DNA of 47,696 bases from CBDUMN01 sp965368335 (lineage in GTDB: Bacteria; Pseudomonadota; Alphaproteobacteria; Rhodospirillales; JAPHRK01), in the NCBI GenBank assembly GCA_965368335.1, contig CBDUMN010000017.1, positions 1 to 47,696 on the forward strand, given 5' to 3'. How positions within the stretch are numbered: position 1 is the stretch's first letter; every line of letters starts with the position of its first letter. Position numbers and translations under genes: made by a program. The notes under the pieces are model-generated. The model was not told the origin of the DNA. It did not search any database and saw only the letters and a program-made list of their open reading frames with translations. Shown one piece after another: positions 1 through 7,511 of the stretch.

Positions 1-1727
1 AGGAAGGGGATTTTATACTCCCCGTTCTCGTCCTTGTCGGTCAGCATCTTGCGCACTTCGGTAGTGTTCATCGATGAGTTCCAGGCCATGTTGGCCATGA
101 ACAGAAACAGCGTATCGATGGAATAGGGATCACCCCGCCAGGCATTGGTGATGGCGTTGTGCATCAGGCCATGGACCGAGAGCGGATATTCCCAGGAAAA
201 TCCTTTGTCGAGCCGTACCGGACCGCCCTTGTCGTCGACGAACAAATCCTCCGGCGCGGCAGGCCAGCCGAGCGGCATGCCGCCCAAAGGCGTGTTGGGC
301 TTGACCTCTTCCGGCCCCTTGGGCCCCTTGGCGCAGGGCGGAATGGGGCGTGGGAAAGGCGCGCGGTGACGGAACCCGCCGGGCCGGTCGATGGTGCCGA
401 GCATCGACATTAAAATCGATAACGCCCGGATAGTCTGGAAACCGTTGGAATGTGCGGCCAGACCACGCATGGCGTGGAAGGCGACCGGCGCACCGGTGAT
501 GGTTTCGTGCTCCTCGCCCCAGGCATCGGTCCAGGAGATCGGCAACTCAATCTTTTGATCGCGGGCCGTAACGCCCATTTCGTGAGCCAGCTGACGGATC
601 GTCGCGGCCGGAATACCGGTGATCCCCTCGGCCCATTCGGGCGTATATTTCTCGACCCGCTCTTTGAGCAACTGGAACGACGGCTTAACCGAGGTGCCGT
701 CTTCCATGGTGTAAGCGCCGAGCAGATGAGGGTCGGCGTCCGGGTCGCGGTTATCGACCGCTTCATCGGTGATGCGGTCCCACCAGTATTTGTTCTGCGG
801 GTCCGTGCAGCCTTCACGCACCGGCATATCCGAGCGTAGGAACAGGCCGAACTCGTTGCTTTCGGGGTCCTGATTGATCAACTCGGCGGCATTGGAATAG
901 CGGATCAGGAAGTCCCGGTCATAGAGGCCCAATTCGATGATCTCATGAATGAGCGCCAGCAAAAGGGCTCCGTCGGTGCCCGGCTTGATCGGAATCCACT
1001 CATCGGCAATCGCCGCATAGCCCGAGCGCACCGGATTGACGGCGATAAACCGCCCGCCATTGCGCTTGAACTCGCCCAGATGCTTTTTCATCGGGTTTGA
1101 GTGGTGGTCTTCGGCCGTGCCGATCATCACAAAGAGCTTGGCCCGGTCGAGATCGGGACCGCCGAACTCCCAGAACGATCCGCCGATGGTATAGATCATC
1201 CCGGCGGCCATATTGACCGAGCAGAACCCACCATGGGCGGCGTAGTTGGGCGTGCCGTACTGCTTGGCGAACATACCGGTCAGCGCCTGCATCTGGTCGC
1301 GCCCGGTGAAGAAGGCCAGCTTCTTGGGGTCGGTCGAACGGATGTGCTTCAAGCGTTCTTCCAGGGTATCGAAGGCTTCATCCCAGCTGATCGCTTCGAA
1401 TTCACCCGTCCCGCGCTCGGCGCCCTCTTTACGCTTCAAGGGTTTGAGCAACCGGGCCGGAGAATACTGCTTCATGATCCCCGAAGCGCCCTTGGCGCAG
1501 ATGATCCCTTTGTTCAAAGGATGATCGGGGTTGCCTTCGATATAACGGACTTCGCCATCCTTCAAGTGCACCCGAATGCCGCAGCGGCAGGCGCACATAT
1601 AGCAGGTGGTGGTTTTGACTTCCGTATGTCCGGCGCTCGCGTCGCGCCCTGCAGCCTGATCCAGCAAGGGTCCGCCTTCCAGTTTTGTGCTTGTTTTTAG
1701 CCTCCCAGCCCCGCTTTCCTTCTTCAT
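1..1727 (-). CDS. soeA: Molybdopterin oxidoreductase catalytic subunit, SoeA-like, partial (C-terminus beyond window)
   Basis: About 575 N-terminal residues of a DMSO-reductase-superfamily enzyme are visible; the gene runs off the left edge. Cysteines 42, 45, 49 and 77 (C-X2-C-X3-C-X27-C) fit the N-terminal [4Fe-4S] site. Cys169, in the motif GGFCSVN, sits where the protein ligand to molybdenum is expected. The first 40 residues have no twin-arginine motif or hydrophobic segment, so the protein should be cytoplasmic. This combination matches SoeA, which with an Fe-S subunit and a membrane anchor oxidises sulfite to sulfate on the cytoplasmic side. The partner genes would lie left of the window. 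A TauE/SafE-type exporter nearby (3441-4193) fits sulfur metabolism. Other cysteine-ligated relatives of the polysulfide/thiosulfate reductase group are possible. The start ATG at 1727 has no clear ribosome binding site. The family call is firm and the substrate is inferred. Confidence 0.75.
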   Translation of the reverse strand, partial: MKKESGAGRLKTSTKLEGGPLLDQAAGRDASAGHTEVKTTTCYMCACRCGIRVHLKDGEVRYIEGNPDHPLNKGIICAKGASGIMKQYSPARLLKPLKRKEGAERGTGEFEAISWDEAFDTLEERLKHIRSTDPKKLAFFTGRDQMQALTGMFAKQYGTPNYAAHGGFCSVNMAAGMIYTIGGSFWEFGGPDLDRAKLFVMIGTAEDHHSNPMKKHLGEFKRNGGRFIAVNPVRSGYAAIADEWIPIKPGTDGALLLALIHEIIELGLYDRDFLIRYSNAAELINQDPESNEFGLFLRSDMPVREGCTDPQNKYWWDRITDEAVDNRDPDADPHLLGAYTMEDGTSVKPSFQLLKERVEKYTPEWAEGITGIPAATIRQLAHEMGVTARDQKIELPISWTDAWGEEHETITGAPVAFHAMRGLAAHSNGFQTIRALSILMSMLGTIDRPGGFRHRAPFPRPIPPCAKGPKGPEEVKPNTPLGGMPLGWPAAPEDLFVDDKGGPVRLDKGFSWEYPLSVHGLMHNAITNAWRGDPYSIDTLFLFMANMAWNSSMNTTEVRKMLTDKDENGEYKIPF

Positions 1728-1962
1728 GGGAAACGAGTCATATTAGAACTTTATAATTTAGATGGCGCTAACACGTCAAACATTAGAGTCATTTTAGGGA
1801 AGAAAAGAGGTATGACGCTCTTATTATCCCGAACGCCAGGGACGTTTCCTATTGCGCAATATCGGATTTCAATTCGGCGCCGCATTGTTCCGCATTCCGG
1901 GGATATCCTTCTTTCGCCACAGTCTCCCGCAATTGAAACCCGCTCAAGCATAGAGACGACAA
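1728..1962. other. Divergent intergenic region between soeA-like gene and lipoprotein gene
   Basis: This stretch separates the divergent molybdo-enzyme and lipoprotein genes. It is AT-richer than the coding DNA beside it. I see no coding frame with plausible start and codon use, and no convincing FNR-type dyad. Confidence 0.4.
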
Positions 1963-1992
1963 TTGGCTGACACACAACCTTTAGTGTATATT
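1963..1992 (+). promoter_or_regulatory. Possible sigma70-type promoter before the element and lipoprotein gene
   Basis: TTGGCT (1963-1968) and TATATT (1987-1992) are separated by 18 bp, a fair match to a housekeeping promoter. It would read rightwards through the inverted-repeat element at 2024-2161 into the lipoprotein gene. Alphaproteobacterial promoters are loose, so this is only suggestive. Confidence 0.35.
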
Positions 1993-2023
1993 ATTGTGTC
2001 CCGGCAAAAGGAGCCGCATAGGT

Positions 2024-2161
2024 TTAGGGTCAGGACTCATTAATCTGATGCAATTCAGTTCCTTCTATTTAGCCGAGGGCAAGGAGAGAGGTCGCAGGAA
2101 GGGTCATTCCCTTTCAAGACCTTTCGACGCAGAATGGATCGGATTAATGGGTCCTGACCTA
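2024..2161. mobile_element. Small inverted-repeat (MITE/REP-like) element, copy A of the TTAGGGTC family
   Basis: The left end reads TTAGGGTCAGGACTCATTAA and continues TC. The right end (2141-2161), read on the other strand, starts TAGGTCAGGACCCATTAATC. The two ends are therefore imperfect inverted repeats of about 21 bp enclosing roughly 95 bp. Inside, AGGTC...GACCT and GAAGGG...CCCTTTC form nested hairpins. The element holds no gene of its own, although an open frame from 1994 reads through it into the lipoprotein gene. The same end sequence recurs at 46322-46352, and a related one bounds 45461-45730. The transposase that moves it is not in the window. Confidence 0.65.
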
Positions 2162-2188
2162 GTTGCAACCTTAAAAGGGAGGGAAAGA

Positions 2189-3448
2189 ATGAGCCGTTTG
2201 TCCAATCTTTCGAAGCAACTGTTGGTTCTGTTTTTTCTTGGTTTCCTATCGGCCTGCGCAAATAAAGACTGGATAGCCAGTCCCGGCAGGGTAAAACCTG
2301 ACGAACCTCTGAAAGACTATTTCGCCAGAGTCGAAACCTCCTGTGAAAAGCTGCCCTTCTGCAAGGAAGGAAAGCTAGAGATTGTCGGGCACCAGGCCGC
2401 TTCTTATCGCACTTTCCCGATGCGTGTGGAAAAGGAAGGCGAAGAGGGATACATCCGCGGCAACGTTTGGAGCAAGCGCTGCCCCCCTAAAGCCGAGAAC
2501 ATTAAAACTCTGATGGATCGGGCGTTTACATCTGGCCACATCGATTCCATTGAAATCGACGTACACACCCCCCCTCCATCGGAATCGGAAACAGTCTGCG
2601 CCCCTGGGGAAGAGTGTTTTTTCATCATTCACGACGAACCGGATTGGAAACTCCTTGCCAATCATCAGCACAAGGCATGGGATCACTTTAATAAAAACCG
2701 GTTTTCAGAGGTTCTCAAATATTTCAACGACACCTACTACCACACTCATGGGCTCTATATTGAACTCAAGGCCGAGAGGGAGTGTCAGCGCCCTGATCAG
2801 AAAAACCAAGAGAAAAGAGTCCTCAATAACGGCCGGGTCTGTGGCGAAGCCGGTCGGAAGGTCGGCCAAGCAGTCGCCAAATATGTAACGAAGTTAAACA
2901 ATAAGTCGGCGGCTTCTTCTCGTAGGCAACCATTCAAAAGGGGAAAGAAAGGCCCACAAGCCCCCATCACGTTCGTATCGTTTTCCGCCAAAGAATTGGA
3001 AGGAGCCCATGCGGCTCTTGGGAAAAACAATCAGGTTAGCTACGCCCTCATCGCAGGCGTAGCCCCAACGTTTTTCTCACCCATTATTTACACGGCAGGG
3101 CAAGCCAAAGGGCCGGTTCCCATGTTTGATGAGGAGTTCATGTCCTTTGCCGAAAGGGCTGAATGGCTGGACCTCATTTGGTTTTCGCCCCAGGGCGTCC
3201 CCGATTTCTGGGAACGTTTCCAGAAAATCAATAAAGTGCGTCAGTGTAAACTCAAGTCTAAAAAAACCTTGAAGCTCAGCGTCTCAAACTATCAGTACGA
3301 CTATGAGAGGTTCCTTGAGAAAATGTCCTATCTGCTACCGGACAATCTTGGGGAGCCTGAAAATCTGACGGAAATTGTCGCCATGATGATTGACGTGGAC
3401 AGGGACAAGGAAAAGGCCTCCTGCATTAAAAAACCGGAGCTCAAGTGA
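2189..3448 (+). CDS. Putative lipoprotein with a GDPD/phospholipase C-like segment
   Basis: The protein has 419 residues. It begins with a lipoprotein signal peptide: a short charged start, a hydrophobic run and the lipobox LSAC at about residues 20-24. It should therefore be lipid-anchored outside the inner membrane. Around residues 110-160, SIEIDVHTPPP followed by FFIIHDEPDW resembles the metal-binding strands of glycerophosphodiester phosphodiesterases (E-x-D-V-H, then H-D-E), so a GDPD/PLC-like barrel is possible. I could not identify the rest. The open frame extends back to 1994 through the mobile element. The start at 2189 is chosen because GGGAGGG lies just before it and the signal peptide begins there. 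It is AT-richer than its neighbours, suggesting transfer. Its stop overlaps that of the convergent exporter gene by 8 bp. Confidence 0.55.
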   Translation: MSRLSNLSKQLLVLFFLGFLSACANKDWIASPGRVKPDEPLKDYFARVETSCEKLPFCKEGKLEIVGHQAASYRTFPMRVEKEGEEGYIRGNVWSKRCPPKAENIKTLMDRAFTSGHIDSIEIDVHTPPPSESETVCAPGEECFFIIHDEPDWKLLANHQHKAWDHFNKNRFSEVLKYFNDTYYHTHGLYIELKAERECQRPDQKNQEKRVLNNGRVCGEAGRKVGQAVAKYVTKLNNKSAASSRRQPFKRGKKGPQAPITFVSFSAKELEGAHAALGKNNQVSYALIAGVAPTFFSPIIYTAGQAKGPVPMFDEEFMSFAERAEWLDLIWFSPQGVPDFWERFQKINKVRQCKLKSKKTLKLSVSNYQYDYERFLEKMSYLLPDNLGEPENLTEIVAMMIDVDRDKEKASCIKKPELK

Positions 3449-4193
3449 CGAAAAATAGAACAGTCATGACCAACCCGACGCAGACGATGAAACGTCGGGC
3501 GATGCGCTTGGGAAGACGTTTGGCGACGGTCGCCCCGGCGTAACCGCCCACCGTCGCGGCGACCGCCATAACGGCCGCTTCGTTCCACTCGACGATCCCG
3601 GCGACGGCGAAGGTGGCGATGGAGGCGGCGGATAGGATAAACGAAATAACGTTCTTCAACCCGTTCATCAGGTTGAGATCGCGGTAGCCTTGGGCCGAAA
3701 ACAACGCCAGCAAGACAATCCCCAGCCCCCCGTTGAAATAACCGCCGTAGGTACTGACCGCCAGAGTGGACAGCCAGGCCTTGGAGGCCCCGTCCGTTCG
3801 GTGCTTCGCCAGATAGACCGACACCCTATCGCCAAAAGCGAAGAGAACCGTTGCGAACAACAAAAGATAGGGGACGATGAATCGAAAGACATCGCCCGGC
3901 GTCACCAGCAGCAACAAGCTCCCCGCAACGCCGCCCACCACCGCCAACCCCACCAATTTGAGCAGCGGCTTCATTCCAAAGCTTTTGATTTCCTTTAAAA
4001 ATCCCAACGCACTACTCAGGTAGCCGGGGAATACGGCGACCGTGCTGGTTGCGTTGGCCGGAATGGGCGGCACCCCCACGTAAACAAGGGCTGGAAAGGT
4101 TAAGAAACTGCCGCCGCCCGCAATGGCGTTGAGCGCACCGGCGAAAAAACCCGCCGCGATCAAGATACCCAGATGAAACGGATCGCCCACCAC
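3441..4193 (-). CDS. TauE/SafE-family anion (sulfite/sulfonate) exporter, membrane protein
   Basis: A 250-residue integral membrane protein with about eight hydrophobic segments. It carries the family's first-helix motif FAGALNAIAGGGSFLTFPAL near the N-terminus, and a second half with NGLKNVISF and GGYAGATVAKRLP, the usual internal duplication of TauE/SafE proteins. Members export sulfite, sulfoacetate or other sulfur-containing anions, or act in cytochrome assembly. The frame is open further upstream, but that part overlaps the TIGR03084 gene and is arginine-rich. GTG at 4193 is preferred, 4 nt after that gene's stop and with a weak GCAGG upstream. It therefore looks co-transcribed with the TIGR03084 gene. 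The nearby SoeA-like enzyme makes sulfite or sulfate handling plausible, but the substrate is inferred. Confidence 0.8.
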   Translation of the reverse strand: MVGDPFHLGILIAAGFFAGALNAIAGGGSFLTFPALVYVGVPPIPANATSTVAVFPGYLSSALGFLKEIKSFGMKPLLKLVGLAVVGGVAGSLLLLVTPGDVFRFIVPYLLLFATVLFAFGDRVSVYLAKHRTDGASKAWLSTLAVSTYGGYFNGGLGIVLLALFSAQGYRDLNLMNGLKNVISFILSAASIATFAVAGIVEWNEAAVMAVAATVGGYAGATVAKRLPKRIARRFIVCVGLVMTVLFFVT

Positions 4194-4197
4194 TCGA

Positions 4198-5001
4198 TCA
4201 GCCTGCGTTCTGTCGCCGATGGCCCGGCTCCGGCGGCGTTTCCGGCGGACCGGCGAAGCACTGGGCCTTTTCCATCCATTGGCTTGCCGCTTCTCCGGCG
4301 ATCTGCAAATCCGTATCGCCAAGCGCACGGCATTGGGTCACCACCTGGCAAAATTCTTCAGCGCTTCCGGTTACACAATTTTCGGCGTCCTGCTCGTTCC
4401 ATTCCCAAACGGCTCCCGAAGGTGCGGTCAGTTTGACATATGGCGGCTCACCCGGCGGCGTCATTTTACGGTTCTTGAAGGTCCAGCCATAGGTATTGAC
4501 GCCGAGCACCGCGATATTCTTGATGCGATCCGTATTGACCCGCTCAACCCCCAGAAGATCGTAGACCGCCTGACCATGCGCCCAGGTTTCCATCAACCGC
4601 GCAGTGAGGGACGAACGCACACTCATGTCGGGCCCAGCCCATTTGACCCGCTGCTTGGGGTCGGCTTCAGCGAACCGCTCGACCATGGGCAGATAAAAAT
4701 CCCGCCATGCTTCGATCAGGGCTTTGCCTTTCAAGCCATCGAGCCAACGGCGTGTCACCGCCACATGGCTTTCCCCGGCCATGATCTGCGGCAAAAGCTC
4801 ATCCATCAGGGCGGCAAAACCGGCTTCGTCTTCATAGGATAAATCGGCCGCCACGTTCCACAGATGCAGGTGCCCGATCACGTCGTCAATCGTCCAATCC
4901 TTGAACCGGGTCGGCACGAACAATCGGGCTTCCTTCAAAGGTGCGATCAACTCATAAAGCGCTTCGCTTTCATCTTTGAAATCATTAGCTAAATCACGCA
5001 T
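4198..5001 (-). CDS. TIGR03084-family (DinB/maleylpyruvate isomerase-like) putative metal-binding protein
   Basis: A 267-residue protein. The N-terminal half is a helical-bundle domain of the DinB/mycothiol-dependent maleylpyruvate isomerase type (VIGHLHLWNVAADLS, with candidate metal-binding histidines; LMETWAHGQAVYDLLG). The C-terminal half matches the small domain usual in TIGR03084 proteins. Its biochemical role is unknown; relatives are often found near acyl-CoA metabolism genes. The start at 5001 follows a GGGGCGGTG ribosome binding site. It is divergent from the mmd operon and four bases ahead of the exporter gene, so those two minus-strand genes probably form an operon. Confidence 0.7.
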   Translation of the reverse strand: MRDLANDFKDESEALYELIAPLKEARLFVPTRFKDWTIDDVIGHLHLWNVAADLSYEDEAGFAALMDELLPQIMAGESHVAVTRRWLDGLKGKALIEAWRDFYLPMVERFAEADPKQRVKWAGPDMSVRSSLTARLMETWAHGQAVYDLLGVERVNTDRIKNIAVLGVNTYGWTFKNRKMTPPGEPPYVKLTAPSGAVWEWNEQDAENCVTGSAEEFCQVVTQCRALGDTDLQIAGEAASQWMEKAQCFAGPPETPPEPGHRRQNAG

Positions 5002-5179
5002 ATCACCGCCCCTTTTTTGACCATTAGGGGCTGAACCTCCCCTTTACGGAAGATCACCATAACGGCATGGATCGTTTTCCCGCAACCCCACCGTGACAGG
5101 AGAGAAAAAAAATGCCAGCATGGCGAGGCGAAACAAAAAAACGCCTTTATAAAGTCGCCATGACGAACGGGGAGCGCCG

Positions 5180-6733
5180 ATGGCCATATCGAAAAAACTT
5201 CAGGACACCCTTAAGAACCGGCGAGAGAAGGCGCTTAAAGGGGGCGGCGAGAAAAAAATCGCGGCGCGCCACGAAAAGGGCCTGATGACGGCGCGCGAAA
5301 GGCTCGAAGGACTTTTTTCCAAAGGCACCTTTCAGGAATATGGCCTCCATGCCCGCCACGAAACCCATCATTTCGGTATGGAAAACAAGGAACTGCCGGG
5401 CGACGGCGTGGTCAGCGGAACGGGGTTCGTCGATGGTCGCCCCATCGCGGCGTTCAGCCAGGATTTCACCGTAGCGGGCGGATCGCTCGGTCGGGTCCAT
5501 GCGGAAAAAATCTGCGCGGTCATGGACTATGCGGGCAAGGCCGGCATGCCGGTCGTCGGTTTCAACGATTCGGGCGGCGCACGCATTCAGGAAGGCGTCG
5601 AATCCCTCTCGGGCTACGGCAAGGTCTTCAACCGCAACGTCCGGCTCTCCGGCGTGGTGCCGCAGATTGCGGTGATCGCCGGGTCCTGCGCGGGCGGCGC
5701 TTCTTATTCTCCAGCGCTCATGGATTTCATCATCATGGTGCGCAACAGCGCCACCATGTTCATCTGCGGCCCCGAGGTCATCAAAGCGGCCACCGGGCAA
5801 GTCACCTCCATGGAGGAAATCGGCAGCGCCGAGGCTCATGCTTCGGTCAGCGGCAATATTCATTTTATCGCCGATAATGACGCCCATGCCTTGACCATCG
5901 TCCGCGAATTGCTCTCCTACCTGCCGTCCAACAACATGACGGACCCGCCCCACCGGACGGATGACACCCTCTCCATCACGCCGGACGTCTGGCTCGACAA
6001 AATTATTCCGGAAGACCCCAAGCAGGCCTTCGACGTCTTGGAAGTGATCGGCCGCTTGATGGACGACGGTCGGTTTCTCGAAGTCCAGCGGGAATTCGCC
6101 CCCAATCTCGTCGTCGGCTTCGGCCGGATCGACGGCGTGGTGACGGGAGTCGTCGCCAACCAGCCCATGCATATGGCGGGCGTTCTCAATATCGACGCAT
6201 CGGACAAGGGCGCGCGGTTTATCCGCTTCTGCAACGCTTTCAATATCCCCATCGTCACCCTGGTCGACGTGCCCGGCTTCCTGCCCGGCGTCAATCAGGA
6301 GCGCGGCGGCATCATTCGCCACGGCGCGAAAATGCTGTTCGCCTACGGCTCGGCCACCGTACCCAAGATCACGGTGATCATGCGCAAGGCCTACGGCGGC
6401 GCCTACCTCGCCATGTGCAGCCAGGATATGGGGGCCGATCTGGTGCTGGCCTGGCCCTCGGCTGAAATCGCCGTCATGGGGGCCGAAGGCGCGGTCAATA
6501 TCCTCTACCGCAAGGAACTGAGCGAAGCCGACGACCGGGCCGCCAAGGCCGCTGAACTGGCCGCAGAATACCGCGAGGAGTTCGCTTCGCCCTACCTTTC
6601 GGCAGGCAAGATGTTCATTCAGGACGTCATTGAACCGGCGCGCACCAAGCCCGCCATCGCCCTGGCTCTCCGCACCTTGCTCTCCAAGCGTGAAACCCGC
6701 CCGCCCAAGAAACACGGCAACATCCCCTTGTAG
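5180..6733 (+). CDS. mmdA: Decarboxylase/carboxylase carboxyltransferase subunit (methylmalonyl-CoA decarboxylase alpha type)
   Basis: The 517 residues cover both carboxyltransferase halves of the biotin-dependent acyl-CoA carboxylase/decarboxylase family. The N-terminal crotonase-like core includes GFNDSGGARIQEGVESL and GSCAGGASYSPALMDF. The C-terminal core includes VDVPGFLPGVNQERGGIIRH and MRKAYGGAYLAMCSQ. The enzyme moves the carboxyl group between acyl-CoA and biotin. The sequence alone would also fit propionyl-CoA carboxylase beta subunit. The next three genes (OadG-like, biotin carrier, OadB-like pump) in the order A-D-C-B make a sodium-translocating methylmalonyl-CoA decarboxylase the better reading. 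GGGGAG lies 5 nt before the ATG. It starts the operon. Confidence 0.88.
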   Translation: MAISKKLQDTLKNRREKALKGGGEKKIAARHEKGLMTARERLEGLFSKGTFQEYGLHARHETHHFGMENKELPGDGVVSGTGFVDGRPIAAFSQDFTVAGGSLGRVHAEKICAVMDYAGKAGMPVVGFNDSGGARIQEGVESLSGYGKVFNRNVRLSGVVPQIAVIAGSCAGGASYSPALMDFIIMVRNSATMFICGPEVIKAATGQVTSMEEIGSAEAHASVSGNIHFIADNDAHALTIVRELLSYLPSNNMTDPPHRTDDTLSITPDVWLDKIIPEDPKQAFDVLEVIGRLMDDGRFLEVQREFAPNLVVGFGRIDGVVTGVVANQPMHMAGVLNIDASDKGARFIRFCNAFNIPIVTLVDVPGFLPGVNQERGGIIRHGAKMLFAYGSATVPKITVIMRKAYGGAYLAMCSQDMGADLVLAWPSAEIAVMGAEGAVNILYRKELSEADDRAAKAAELAAEYREEFASPYLSAGKMFIQDVIEPARTKPAIALALRTLLSKRETRPPKKHGNIPL

Positions 6734-6743
6734 GCCTTAAACC

Positions 6744-7106
6744 ATGGAGCATGTCACCTTCATAGCCAGCGGTTTCGGCATTGTCCTCGCGGTCCTCGCC
6801 GCTCTCTGGGGCATTTGCGCCCTGGTCGGGCTCGGCTTCAAACCGCGCCGAGGCCATACAACCCTAAAGGAAGACGAAGAGCGCCTGACCTATGACGGCG
6901 TGCCGCCCGAACATGTGGCCGCCATTTCGGCCGTTCTCGCCCAGATCATCGACGAGCCTTACCGGATTATCTCCGTTTCCGCCCCGGCCCACCGGACGCT
7001 GGCCTGGGAAGAAGAAGGCCGCTACGAACAGGCTGCAGGCCACCGGGTTCGCTGGGATTGGCATGCCGCTCCTGAAAACCGCCCCAAACCGAAGAGGAAG
7101 AGATGA
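6744..7106 (+). CDS. mmdD: OadG-like membrane-anchor subunit of Na+-pumping decarboxylase
   Basis: A 120-residue protein with one N-terminal membrane helix (about residues 7-30: FIASGFGIVLAVLAALWGIC) and a charged cytoplasmic tail ending KPKRKR. This is the layout of the gamma/delta subunits of oxaloacetate and methylmalonyl-CoA decarboxylases, which hold the soluble alpha subunit and biotin carrier to the membrane pump. The tail, with PEHVAAISAVLAQIID, resembles the segment seen in OadG-domain proteins. It starts 10 bp after mmdA, and its stop overlaps the start of the biotin-carrier gene (ATGA). Sequence conservation in this family is low, so the call leans on position and topology. Confidence 0.75.
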   Translation: MEHVTFIASGFGIVLAVLAALWGICALVGLGFKPRRGHTTLKEDEERLTYDGVPPEHVAAISAVLAQIIDEPYRIISVSAPAHRTLAWEEEGRYEQAAGHRVRWDWHAAPENRPKPKRKR

Positions 7107-7498
7107 GAACTTTCCGCGTTTCCGTTGACGGCGCCGACTATACGGTGACTGTCGAAGAGTTGGGGGGGATCGACGACGCGCCACCTCCCACATCCGCTCC
7201 CCTGCCGGTTTCCACCGCCAACGCGGCGACCGGTCACCCACCGCCCCATACCACCGAGCAGAAGTCGACCGCAAAAGCGGCCGAACCGGGCGATGTGGTC
7301 AGCTCCCTGGCGGGCGTCGTCTCCAAGGTGGAGGTCACCGTCGGGCAAACGGTCAAACAGGGCGACACATTGCTCAAGCTTGAAGCGATGAAAATGAATA
7401 CCGACGTGGTCGCCCCAAAGGATGGGACGGTCAAAGCCATCTCGGTGAGCGAAGGCGCTTCCGTTCAGGAAGGCCAGGTACTCATGACCCTCGCATAG
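7103..7498 (+). CDS. mmdC: Biotin carboxyl carrier subunit of the decarboxylase
   Basis: A 131-residue biotin carrier. An N-terminal strand segment (MRTFRVSVDGADYTVTVEE) is followed by a proline/alanine/threonine-rich flexible linker (about residues 25-62) and a C-terminal biotinyl domain. The biotin attachment motif EAMKMN places the modified lysine at residue 97, 34 residues before the C-terminus, as usual. It shuttles CO2 from the alpha subunit to the membrane beta subunit. The start overlaps the previous stop, indicating translational coupling. Confidence 0.9.
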   Translation: MRTFRVSVDGADYTVTVEELGGIDDAPPPTSAPLPVSTANAATGHPPPHTTEQKSTAKAAEPGDVVSSLAGVVSKVEVTVGQTVKQGDTLLKLEAMKMNTDVVAPKDGTVKAISVSEGASVQEGQVLMTLA

Positions 7499-7511
7499 GA
7501 ACCGCCGCCCC

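Noticed and set aside
5147..6715. A 522-codon open frame on the minus strand opposite mmdA
   Set aside because: It mirrors the carboxyltransferase gene codon for codon, has low-complexity His/Asp/Gly-rich composition and no domain; a GC-rich shadow.
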